From assembly GCA_028688535.1 (NCBI GenBank), contig JAQTXY010000172.1, positions 1 to 5,290 of the forward strand: a stretch of 5,290 nucleotides of DNA. The letters are read 5' to 3'. Below, piece by piece: positions 1 through 5,290 of this stretch (position 1 is its first letter; each line of letters opens with the position of its first letter). The DNA comes from Methanothrix sp. Lineage in GTDB: Archaea > Halobacteriota > Methanosarcinia > Methanotrichales > Methanotrichaceae. The notes under the pieces were generated by a model that was given only the letters and a program-made list of their open reading frames with translations, searched no databases and was not told the origin of the DNA. The translations under genes and the position numbers were made by a program.

Positions 1-1
1 G

Positions 2-1129
2 ATTCAGGGCGTCGGCGGTGCATTGCTCTTCACCAATAGCGCGGCCATTGTGACGGACGCCTTTCGCAAAGGGCGAGTGGGTCTGGGTCTTGGAATCAAC
101 ACCATCGCCTTTTCCGCCGGCTTCTTGATGGGGCCGATCATTGGCGGCATCCTCACCGCCATCGACTGGCGACTGGTCTTCCTGATCAATGTGCCACTGG
201 GCGCAGCCGGCACCATATGGGGCATTCTCAGGCTTCGCGAGCCGGTAGCGCTGCCCTCCCAGCAGAGCTTCGACTGGCCGGGGAGCGTCACATTCACAGT
301 TGGAATAGCAGCATTGCTGCTGGCTTCTTCGCTGGTGGCCTTTCCGCTTATCGATGCAGTCTATGTCTATCTCCTCTTCGTCCTGGCTATGCTGAGCCTG
401 GCAGCCTTCTATGTAGTGGAGAGGAAGGCAGAGCAACCAATGATGGATTTTCGGCTCTTTGGCGAGAAGCTATTCGCCTATGCCTGCGCCTCCAATGCCA
501 TTAACGGCCTTCCCCGTGGAGCAGTGCTCTTTGTCTTGATCTTTTTCTTGCAGGGGCCCTACGGTCTCGACCCCCTCTGGGCAGGAATTATGATGGCACC
601 TTTCGGGGCCGCCTTTATGTTGGTGGGACCCATTTCAGGATACCTGTCGGACAGATACGGCTCAAGGGGTCTTGCCACCGCCGGGCTGCTAATTTCCGGT
701 TTAGGGCTTCTTGGTCTGGCAACTGTGGTGAGCAGCACGCCCTACTGGTTGCTGGCCCTCTATCAGGCTCTGATGGGCGGAGGCTCTGGACTCTTTGCCT
801 CTCCCAATACCAATGCAGTCATGTCCTCAGTTGTCCCGGAAAAGAGGGGCACTGCCGCGGGGATCAATTATATGCTCATGAGCACCGGGCAGATGCTCAG
901 CATCGCTATTGTCTTCCCGCTGGTGCTCAGCCGTATTCCTGAAGAGATCATGTTCCATATCTTCCTCTACGGGGGAGGAATGAGCGGTGCGCCTCTGGCT
1001 GCCTTTGAGTTGGGCATGCACCAGGCGTTCCTGGCTAGCTTCTTAGTCACATTGGTTGCGGCACTCATTTCCGCTCTGCGGCCCAGGCAGATGAGTCTTG
1101 CCGGGGATGGATCTGGGCTAGCTCTCTAG
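2..1129 (+). CDS. MFS drug/solute transporter, DHA2 (14-TM) type, 5'-truncated by window
   Basis: Integral membrane transporter of the major facilitator superfamily, probably a proton-coupled exporter of the EmrB/QacA (DHA2) group. The frame is open from the first bases, reading IQGVGGAL, so the start lies upstream and the TTG at 23 is not a true start; 375 codons are visible. Family marks, in visible residues, are the QGVGGA motif at 2-7, the antiporter motif C form GFLMGPIIGG at 40-49, DWRLVFLINVP at 55-65, and FDWPG at 90-94, which in DHA2 proteins opens the central extra helix pair. Further on are PMMDFRLF and a cytoplasmic loop SGYLSDRYGSRG. Many hydrophobic segments continue to the end. 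DHA2 proteins are usually about 450-500 residues, so roughly the first 100 are missing. The substrate cannot be told from sequence. It converges on the TrmO-like gene with overlapping stops. Confidence 0.9.
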   Translation: MQGVGGALLFTNSAAIVTDAFRKGRVGLGLGINTIAFSAGFLMGPIIGGILTAIDWRLVFLINVPLGAAGTIWGILRLREPVALPSQQSFDWPGSVTFTVGIAALLLASSLVAFPLIDAVYVYLLFVLAMLSLAAFYVVERKAEQPMMDFRLFGEKLFAYACASNAINGLPRGAVLFVLIFFLQGPYGLDPLWAGIMMAPFGAAFMLVGPISGYLSDRYGSRGLATAGLLISGLGLLGLATVVSSTPYWLLALYQALMGGGSGLFASPNTNAVMSSVVPEKRGTAAGINYMLMSTGQMLSIAIVFPLVLSRIPEEIMFHIFLYGGGMSGAPLAAFELGMHQAFLASFLVTLVAALISALRPRQMSLAGDGSGLAL

Positions 1130-1641
1130 AGCTTTTTGATCATATCATGTGAATCAAAGTGCACCTCATAGGGCTTGATGTCCAATATAGGTGTTCCATT
1201 TAGGGCATCCAGTCCTGTCACCTTGATGACTTTGCCATTCATAGAAAGGATCTCTGCAACTGTGATGCCAATGGGGTTAGGCCGACAGGGGCTCCTCGTG
1301 GCCAGAACACCTCGCTTTGGAATGGATTGGTCGCCCATAGGATGAACCTGCTCGTGATAACCTTGCGAGCGATGAAAATAATAAACGACTAGAAGATACC
1401 TGTAACGATCCAGGCCGTGCAAAGAGCCAATATACTTTTTATCCAGAATGAGGACGGATTCGGAGTTCCAGAGGGTCTTTAAATCTTTGGGCTCATCGAA
1501 AGTAGTGGAAACCTCATTACAGACACAGGTCCATCCCGAAAGCCAGCATCTTCGAGTTGCTTGGCCAATGGATTGTCCCCTGGAACACTTATCCGCGAGA
1601 AGTACTCCTATCTTGACAATCTGCAAAAGAGACCTTCGCAT
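1126..1641 (-). CDS. trmO: TrmO-family tRNA (t6A37) N6-methyltransferase
   Basis: Cytoplasmic SAM-dependent enzyme of the TrmO (YaeB/COG1720) family, which methylates N6-threonylcarbamoyladenosine at tRNA position 37. Family marks are YLLVVYYFHRS at residues 82-92, the signature GVLATRSPCRPNPIG at 111-125, and GLDALNGTPILDIKPY at 143-158. The 171-residue length fits compact archaeal versions; the E. coli protein is longer. Homology is convincing only from about residue 41 (CNEVSTTFDEP). Residues 1-40, rich in Cys, Arg and Trp, do not look like a TrmO N-terminus, and no ATG or GTG lies in frame between 1641 and the conserved core. ATG 1641 has only a weak AGG ahead of it, so the start is uncertain and a frameshift near 1520-1580 is possible. 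The stop overlaps that of the convergent transporter gene. Function is confident; the 5' end is not. Confidence 0.85.
   Translation of the reverse strand: MRRSLLQIVKIGVLLADKCSRGQSIGQATRRCWLSGWTCVCNEVSTTFDEPKDLKTLWNSESVLILDKKYIGSLHGLDRYRYLLVVYYFHRSQGYHEQVHPMGDQSIPKRGVLATRSPCRPNPIGITVAEILSMNGKVIKVTGLDALNGTPILDIKPYEVHFDSHDMIKKL
1512..1577 (-). other. Alternative minus-strand frame under the TrmO 5' end (possible gene remnant or frameshift)
   Basis: In a different minus-strand frame from trmO, bases 1577 down to about 1512 read DNPLAKQLEDAGFRDGPVSV, which has ordinary soluble-protein composition. The trmO frame over the same bases reads SIGQATRRCWLSGWTCVC, which does not. Just upstream, the trmO frame reads VKIGVLLADKCSRG. 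Joined by a single shift, the two pieces faintly resemble the start of a MoaB/MogA-like fold (KIG-xx-xSD-xxSRG, then a helix ending EEAGF). The alternative frame ends in TAA at 1481-1479. It may be a decayed upstream gene fused onto trmO, or an indel in trmO. The MoaB/MogA comparison is from memory and weak. Confidence 0.3.
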
Positions 1642-1728
1642 CAGGCCTAAGCGATCCTATCGCGAAGTTATCTCTCTTTCGGGTATCAGGAATTCCTAAG
1701 AAGGATTGACTGCAGGCTCTGCAAAGAA

Positions 1729-1736
1729 GATATATC
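1729..1736 (-). promoter_or_regulatory. Candidate TATA box for trmO
   Basis: GATATATC, a palindrome, lies in the AT-rich spacer. Read on the minus strand it would place transcription start about 25 bases further on, near 1706, giving a leader of about 65 bases before ATG 1641. The perfect palindrome AGGAATTCCT at 1688-1697 falls within that leader. It is a composition-level match only, without other support. Confidence 0.35.
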
Positions 1737-1813
1737 ATGGATTGCTAAGCTATCCATTACTAATAAATCGATTAATAAGTTCTAAGGCTAATCTGAGTAA
1801 AAGCAACTATTGA

Positions 1814-1923
1814 TATTAGATATTTTTAATACTAGTAACACCCTGCTCAATACCAAATTAAAAGATTTGTTAATTAATATCTAATAATTGTTGTCTGCGC
1901 AATCTTTTTATACTTATCTAATA
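1814..1923. repeat. Three copies of TATCTAATA upstream of the protease gene (one inverted, two direct)
   Basis: TATTAGATATT at 1814-1824 is the exact reverse complement of AATATCTAATA at 1876-1886, an 11-bp inverted repeat with a 51-base spacer. The nonamer TATCTAATA recurs in direct orientation at 1915-1923, 37 bases after its copy at 1878-1886. The last copy sits inside CTTATCTAATAAG (1913-1925), itself a dyad with 5-bp arms, and abuts the TATA element. The layout suits a regulator binding site set. Because the region is very AT-rich, chance is not excluded. Confidence 0.4.
1905..1914 (+). promoter_or_regulatory. Candidate TATA box for the secreted protease gene
   Basis: TTTTTATACT follows a short GC-richer patch (TCTGCGCAA) and would set transcription start near 1936, about 50 bases before the ATG at 1989. 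A second AT element, AATATAAT at 1926-1933, is an alternative that would start transcription near 1955. Either fits archaeal spacing. Confidence 0.45.
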
Positions 1924-1980
1924 AGAATATAATTTAGTCAAATACTTACTATGCATAATACTTATCAACCCTGGTCTGCT

Positions 1981-1986
1981 GAGGAG
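1981..1986 (+). promoter_or_regulatory. Ribosome binding site of the protease gene
   Basis: GAGGAG lies just before ATG 1989. Only two bases separate its end from the start codon, which is short; using GAGG as the core gives four. No better start exists nearby, and the signal peptide begins directly at this ATG. Confidence 0.55.
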
Positions 1987-1988
1987 TT

Positions 1989-3524
1989 ATGTGGATAAAT
2001 ATCGCACGATCTGCATTCATTTGTCTCTTGATAATCAGCATCGTGGAAACAACAGCGATGGGAGTTACTGTAAGAGTCTCTTCATCAGATGGTTATGAAA
2101 AGTCGTCCTCTTCCCATGACTATGATCTGGATATATCGACGCAGCTAAAACAGGATATCAACCTAGCTTCGGGCAAAATTTCCTCCAATCTGCTAGTTAA
2201 TGGCGGAGGAGAAAACAGATTGATGCAGTCACTATCCGGAAGTAGTTATGATCTAACCAGTGATGTCAACAGCCAGGGAATGCTCTGCATTTCGGCTTCC
2301 TCTGTTGCATCAGGGGAAGGGGCCAGTATCAGCCAAGATGTGGCCGGAACAGGCAGCCTGAGTCTCAATATGCAGAGCAGAGAGGGCGGTGCGAATGCCG
2401 GTCAGGAGGCGGAAGTTGTCGATGGTGTCCTTTCCAGCTCGCAAAGCCTCTATGCATGCAATGGGCAAGGCACCTTTGCCAGGCAGATTACAGAGATAGA
2501 AGGCCAAGGTGGCAAAGTCATCTCGGGAGCACTGGGTGAAGAGAATGTAATGCTGGCTGAAGGTGGCTATTATGGCCGGGGGAGTATGAAAGCCAACCTT
2601 GCATCTGCGGCTTCAAAGCATGCCATATCAAACGGATTTGCATCCATAGATAATGTTCAAGTTCTGAGCGACGATTCCTTTAATGCCGTTTCCTCGAAGG
2701 GCGAAAGCGCAATGATGGGCATTTCCGGCCTGCGAGTGGTGGGAGATAAAAGTGATATTGGTAGCTTTGATGTGAGCGTCCTCAATTTTGACCTGGCTAG
2801 CGAAAAAGAAACCGCAACTGCCTCCCAGATCACGGCGAGCGAAATGACTTTTACTGGCGGATCCTATTCCTCTTTCATGCTTACTGGATATCGCTGGAAT
2901 ACGCTCGATCCCCAGATACAGCTCTACTTAAATCCGACCGGCACGCCTGCAGAGCTCACCTCTACGTCCACTAAAGACGCAATTTCTGTTGCAGCCAATA
3001 CCTGGGATGATGCTGTGGCCGGCAATATCTTTGCAGATACAACTACGGTGATAGTAGACGAAAATAAGGTGGTAGACGATCCATTCAGCAGTACGCCCAA
3101 GAAAGACGGCTACAACGTGCATGGATGGGATGCATTTGGGAATAGCTTTGTTGCGCTTAATCGCTGGTGGACCGATGGGACAAAGAATGATGGATACTAC
3201 AGGATTACTGAATCCGATACTTGGTACAATCTCGATTATGAGTGGACAACAAGTCTCGCCACAGCCCAGACAACCGGCAAGATGGATCTGCAAAGTGTAG
3301 CCCTGCATGAACTGGGCCACTGCATTGGCATGGGTGATATCTACTCCACAACTTATGGGGGGGTTTTGCCGCCCAGCGATGAACGAACCAAAGATCTTGA
3401 GCAGGTGATGAATCTCTACGACGGGCCACAGAGAACACTGGGAAATGGTGATATTACTGGTGCTCAGATTCTGTATGGCAGAGTCCCCAAGATAATTTCT
3501 GTGGGGAGTGGGCGGCCAGTGTAG
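1989..3524 (+). CDS. Secreted matrixin-like (metzincin) zinc metalloprotease with large N-terminal extracellular region
   Basis: Predicted exported zinc endopeptidase of 511 residues. Residues 1-25 form a signal peptide: R7, a hydrophobic core FICLLIISIV, and a possible AMG cleavage site at 23-25. Residues about 26-295 are rich in Ser, Gly, Ala and Asn with repeated short beta-like stretches and very few Cys; I recognise no family there. The protease domain starts near residue 300 (YRWN at 301-304, then IQLYLNP and a helix with AANTWDDAV). It carries HELGHCIGMGD at 440-450, a HExxHxxGxxD zinc motif with E441 as catalytic base and D450 in place of the usual third His. M474 in EQVMN is the likely Met-turn, followed by the DITGAQILYG helix typical of matrixins near the C-terminus. 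No membrane anchor follows, so the product is probably free or loosely wall-bound. It appears monocistronic, with its own promoter. The substrate is unknown. Confidence 0.85.
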   Translation: MWINIARSAFICLLIISIVETTAMGVTVRVSSSDGYEKSSSSHDYDLDISTQLKQDINLASGKISSNLLVNGGGENRLMQSLSGSSYDLTSDVNSQGMLCISASSVASGEGASISQDVAGTGSLSLNMQSREGGANAGQEAEVVDGVLSSSQSLYACNGQGTFARQITEIEGQGGKVISGALGEENVMLAEGGYYGRGSMKANLASAASKHAISNGFASIDNVQVLSDDSFNAVSSKGESAMMGISGLRVVGDKSDIGSFDVSVLNFDLASEKETATASQITASEMTFTGGSYSSFMLTGYRWNTLDPQIQLYLNPTGTPAELTSTSTKDAISVAANTWDDAVAGNIFADTTTVIVDENKVVDDPFSSTPKKDGYNVHGWDAFGNSFVALNRWWTDGTKNDGYYRITESDTWYNLDYEWTTSLATAQTTGKMDLQSVALHELGHCIGMGDIYSTTYGGVLPPSDERTKDLEQVMNLYDGPQRTLGNGDITGAQILYGRVPKIISVGSGRPV

Positions 3525-3555
3525 CTGGTCTTCTGTAATATGATGATAAGATGGT

Positions 3556-3577
3556 GTTAATTCGTTAATTCTTTTTT
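3556..3577 (+). terminator. Candidate T-tract terminator after the protease gene, with tandem 8-bp repeat
   Basis: Two abutting copies of GTTAATTC (3556-3563 and 3564-3571) run straight into six T residues (3572-3577), about 50 bases past the protease stop. Archaeal RNA polymerase terminates at T-runs without needing a hairpin, so this could end the protease transcript. The tandem repeat may be incidental. Confidence 0.4.
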
Positions 3578-3584
3578 AGATCAT

Positions 3585-3630
3585 TCTTATGTAATCGAGC
3601 AATAAGACTATAAATAGCTGTTACATAAGA
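3585..3630. promoter_or_regulatory. Perfect 10-bp inverted repeat flanking the TATA box of the metal-uptake operon (candidate operator)
   Basis: TCTTATGTAA at 3585-3594 is exactly the reverse complement of TTACATAAGA at 3621-3630. The 26-base spacer contains the TATA element at 3609-3616. One arm lies upstream of the TATA box and the other next to the predicted transcription start, so a dimeric repressor bound here could block TBP/TFB or polymerase. Regulation by metal is inferred from the operon content; the arms match no operator I can name. Confidence 0.5.
3609..3616 (+). promoter_or_regulatory. TATA box of the metal-uptake operon
   Basis: TATAAATA is a close match to the archaeal TATA consensus, the best in the window. 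Transcription would be expected about 25 bases downstream of its centre, near 3637. That is almost exactly at the TTG start of the first gene, so the transcript may have little or no leader. Confidence 0.6.
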
Positions 3631-3633
3631 GGT
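3629..3633 (+). promoter_or_regulatory. Possible ribosome binding site deciding the TTG start at 3638
   Basis: GAGGT lies four bases before TTG 3638 and is the main support for that non-ATG start. It overlaps the end of the right arm of the inverted repeat. If transcription starts near 3637, as the TATA box implies, this site would not be in the mRNA, a conflict the sequence alone does not settle. Confidence 0.4.
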
Positions 3634-3637
3634 ATTC

Positions 3638-3955
3638 TTGATACCCAAGTCAATCATCCGATCACTGGCGCGCCAGGAATTCTCTGTGCTTTGTGAAATC
3701 AGAGACCACGTTGAGCGCCTAATCTCGGAAAGGAGCAAACCTCCTATGGCAGATGAGTTGCCGGGCGACAGGGAGGTATTAGAAGTGCATACGACAGGAT
3801 CGACTACCTATCGATTGGAGAGGGTCTCTTGTGGCAAGAACTGCAAAGGATGTCCTCATGGCCCTTACTGGTACGGTTACTGGCGGGAGGGCGGCAAGAC
3901 GCGCTCCAAGTACATCGGCAAGAATCTGCCGACCACACAGGTAAAAAAGGTGTAG
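3638..3955 (+). CDS. Small Cys-containing protein resembling DUF6788
   Basis: A 105-residue soluble protein of unknown function. The N-terminal ~34 residues look helical and charged (LARQEFSVLCEIRDHVERLI). The C-terminal part YRLERVSCGKNCKGCPHGPY at 58-77, then WYGYW and KTRSKYIGK, matches my memory of the DUF6788 family, small proteins with CGK-xC-xxCPHGPYW. C65, C69, C72 and H74 could form a metal site, zinc being most likely, but that is inference. Start: TTG 3638 with GAGGT four bases ahead. An in-frame ATG at 3746 (Met37) would give a 69-residue form that keeps the whole conserved part, so the true N-terminus is not certain. The stop is four bases before the metal-binding lipoprotein start, so the genes are almost surely co-transcribed. 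Its place as first gene of a metal importer operon suggests, without proving, a role in metal handling or sensing. Confidence 0.75.
   Translation: MIPKSIIRSLARQEFSVLCEIRDHVERLISERSKPPMADELPGDREVLEVHTTGSTTYRLERVSCGKNCKGCPHGPYWYGYWREGGKTRSKYIGKNLPTTQVKKV
3731..3745 (+). promoter_or_regulatory. AGGAG/CTCCT hairpin just before an in-frame ATG
   Basis: AGGAG (3731-3735) and its exact complement CTCCT (3741-3745) flank the loop CAAAC, and ATG 3746 (Met37 of the small Cys protein) follows at once. The left arm is a strong Shine-Dalgarno sequence 10 bases from that ATG, which the right arm would hide. It could be an internal translation start held shut by a 5-bp stem, or simply coding sequence. Confidence 0.3.
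3949..3952 (+). promoter_or_regulatory. Ribosome binding site of the metal-binding lipoprotein gene
   Basis: GGTG, within AAAAAAGGTG and inside the last codons of the preceding gene, lies seven bases before ATG 3960. It supports that start over the in-frame ATG at 3978, which has no such site. Confidence 0.5.
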
Positions 3956-3959
3956 CAGT

Positions 3960-4841
3960 ATGATTAGAAACCTTAAAATGGTTAATATATTTATTTTGCT
4001 GATAGCAGTGACTATATTCTCCGGATGCGTCTCGCAAGAAGAGTCCTCAATTGCGGCTCCATCCGGTAATGCCTCTCAGAGGGTCAATGTGGTTACATCC
4101 ATAGCTCCTCTGGGCGACTTTGTGAAGACGGTGGGAGGGGAGAAGGTCCTAGTCACTGTGGTAGTTCCGCCGGGTGCTGAGCCTCATACCTTCGAGCCTA
4201 CACCATCTCTGATGATGGATCTGGCCAAAGCCGATTTATATGTTATGAATGGTGCTGGTCTCGAATTCTGGATGAACAAGTTGCTTGAGGCCAATAAGGA
4301 TATGGTAGTAGTAGATTCTTCACAGGGCATCGTCTTGCTGCAAGAGAACGAGGGAGAAATAGATCCGCACATTTGGCTCTCTTTGCATAACAGCGCTCTT
4401 CAAGTAGACAGCATTTGCCGCGGCCTGGTAGAAGTCGATCCGCAAAATAAAGATTATTATACCAAGAACCGGGACGGTTATTTGCAAAAGCTAGAAGCTC
4501 TGGATGTGGAATTGAACCGGACATTTGCCGGCAAAAAGAATAAGATATTCATTGTGCATCATCCTGCCTGGACCTACTTTGCTCGAGATTACGGCCTTAT
4601 TCAGGTGCCGCTTATGGAGAATGAGAAAGAGCCGGGGCCCAAATACCTGGGCGAGGTGATAGAGCTGGCCAAAAAGAATAATATCACTACTATCTTTGTA
4701 GAGCCAGAGTTCAATCCCAAGACCGCGGAGGTAATCGCTCGGGAGATGAATGCCCGCATCGTCACCATTGATCCATTGGCTGGAAATTATCTGGATAATA
4801 TGAGAAATGCAAGCAGGGAGATTGCCCAGAGCCAAACATGA
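3960..4841 (+). CDS. znuA: Zinc/manganese ABC transporter substrate-binding lipoprotein (ZnuA-like)
   Basis: Extracytoplasmic receptor that binds a divalent metal, most likely Zn2+, and delivers it to an ABC importer (cluster A-I / TroA family). It has 293 residues, a usual length. Residues 1-23 are a lipoprotein signal with lipobox FSGC, so C23 should be lipidated and anchor the protein to the outer face of the membrane. A short polar linker follows. The four expected ligands are visible: H76 (in GAEPHTFEP), H137 (in EIDPHIW), H201 (in HHPAW) and D271 (in TIDPLAGNY). The His-rich loop common in bacterial ZnuA is absent; the corresponding stretch is short and acidic (LLQENEGEIDPH). Zinc and manganese therefore cannot be separated by sequence, and zinc is the default. 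The gene sits four bases after the small Cys gene, and its stop overlaps the ATPase start in ATGA, indicating translational coupling. Confidence 0.92.
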   Translation: MIRNLKMVNIFILLIAVTIFSGCVSQEESSIAAPSGNASQRVNVVTSIAPLGDFVKTVGGEKVLVTVVVPPGAEPHTFEPTPSLMMDLAKADLYVMNGAGLEFWMNKLLEANKDMVVVDSSQGIVLLQENEGEIDPHIWLSLHNSALQVDSICRGLVEVDPQNKDYYTKNRDGYLQKLEALDVELNRTFAGKKNKIFIVHHPAWTYFARDYGLIQVPLMENEKEPGPKYLGEVIELAKKNNITTIFVEPEFNPKTAEVIAREMNARIVTIDPLAGNYLDNMRNASREIAQSQT

Positions 4842-5290
4842 CTGAGAAGATAGTATCTATAAAGGGCCTCTGGATCTGCCGAGCAGAGCATGCTGTCCTG
4901 GAGGACATAAACCTGGAGCTGGTAGCTGGCGACTTTCTTGGCCTTATCGGCCCTAACGGAGGCGGTAAGTCCACACTGCTAAAAGCAATTCTTGGCTTGA
5001 TCAAACCAGACCGGGGCAGTATTGCTCTCTTTGGACAGCCGCCCGCAGCAGCGCGAAGCCGCGTCGGCTACATGCCCCAAAAGACCGTCTTCGACCGCAG
5101 CTTTCCTGTTAATGTGCTGGATGTGGTGCTTATGGGACGATACAGCCGCAGGGGGCTCATGCATCGTTATGGCAGTGTAGACCGTCAGGCGGCGCTCAAG
5201 GCACTGGAGGCCGTGGGAATGCAGGATAGAGCCATGCGCGAGATCGGTGCTCTCTCGGGAGGGGAGCAGCAGAGGGTCTTTGTTGCCCGA
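4838..5290 (+). CDS. znuC: Metal ABC transporter ATP-binding protein (ZnuC-like), 3'-truncated by window
   Basis: Cytoplasmic ATPase that powers the importer fed by the ZnuA-like lipoprotein. 151 codons are visible and the frame is open at the window end; the family is usually about 250 residues, so Walker B, the D-loop and the H-loop lie outside. Visible motifs are Walker A GPNGGGKST at 38-46, the Q-loop MPQK with Q81, and the ABC signature LSGGEQQR at 139-146. The segment FDRSFPVNVLDVVLMGR is typical of the zinc/manganese ATPases. ATG 4838 overlaps the preceding stop in ATGA. The nearest purine run, GGGAG at 4816-4820, is too far for a normal binding site, so translation is probably coupled. 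A permease gene (znuB) is expected downstream but is not in the window. Confidence 0.93.
   Translation, partial: MTEKIVSIKGLWICRAEHAVLEDINLELVAGDFLGLIGPNGGGKSTLLKAILGLIKPDRGSIALFGQPPAAARSRVGYMPQKTVFDRSFPVNVLDVVLMGRYSRRGLMHRYGSVDRQAALKALEAVGMQDRAMREIGALSGGEQQRVFVAR

Larger units (their letters stand above)
1642..1988. other. AT-rich intergenic region, no gene seen
   Basis: This 347-base spacer separates the divergent trmO and protease genes. It contains the candidate promoters and the TATCTAATA copies listed separately. Short open frames on the minus strand, such as one of 49 codons starting at 1738, have no binding site or recognisable content. I see no tRNA-like or other structured RNA, though folding was not computed. 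Confidence 0.6.

Noticed and set aside
23..25. TTG as start of the MFS gene
   Set aside because: The frame is open to the window edge and the upstream codons (IQGVGGA) match a conserved transporter motif, so this codon is internal.
1688..1697. AGGAATTCCT palindrome as a trmO operator
   Set aside because: A single 10-bp palindrome without a second copy or conservation evidence is likely chance.
1448..1699. 83-codon plus-strand frame opposite trmO
   Set aside because: It is antisense to the conserved TrmO core, has no ribosome binding site, and its product has no recognisable features; the minus strand explains the bases.
1642..1988. Possible CRISPR leader, small RNA or attachment site in the AT-rich spacer
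   Set aside because: There is no regularly spaced repeat array, no tRNA-like fold visible by eye, and no integrase or tRNA next to it; promoters explain it well enough.
3804..4037. 77-codon minus-strand frame across the junction of the small Cys gene and znuA
   Set aside because: It is antisense to two well-supported genes and crosses their junction, with Cys/Arg/Ser-rich shadow composition.
4491..5164. Several overlapping minus-strand frames under znuA and znuC
   Set aside because: All lie opposite clear ZnuA/ZnuC motifs and have no start signals or recognisable domains.

Overview
The window looks archaeal and most resembles a methanogen of the Methanosarcinales, perhaps Methanothrix/Methanosaeta. 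The reasons are TATA-type promoter elements ahead of the genes, short AT-rich spacers between GC-richer genes, a TrmO-family tRNA methyltransferase, a secreted matrixin-like protease, and a small Cys-rich protein resembling DUF6788. The genus is an inference from gene content, not from a marker gene.

Left part (1-1641): the 3' three quarters of a 14-helix (DHA2-type) MFS transporter, convergent with a TrmO-like gene on the minus strand. The two stop codons share one CTAG tetranucleotide. The TrmO catalytic core is well conserved, but its first ~40 residues do not look like TrmO. A second minus-strand frame over the same bases reads as a better protein, so the 5' end may be rearranged, frameshifted or mis-started.

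Middle part (1642-3637): an AT-rich, gene-free spacer of 347 bases holds two divergent candidate promoters and three copies of TATCTAATA, one inverted and one abutting a TATA box. It precedes a 511-residue secreted protein with a signal peptide, a ~270-residue Ser/Gly/Ala-rich region, and a C-terminal metzincin-like zinc protease domain with HELGH...GMGD and a later Met-turn. A 113-base spacer follows, with a T-tract, a TATA box and a perfect 10-bp inverted repeat flanking that TATA box.

Right part (3638-5290): a tightly packed operon of a small Cys protein (4-base gap), a zinc/manganese-binding lipoprotein (ATGA overlap) and an ABC ATPase that runs off the window. Together they form a ZnuABC-type high-affinity divalent metal importer; the permease gene (znuB) would be expected just downstream. 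The inverted repeat is a candidate metal-responsive operator for this operon. The Cys-rich small protein in first position is the least explained part of the region. I see no RNA gene, CRISPR array, insertion sequence or clearly novel defence system.
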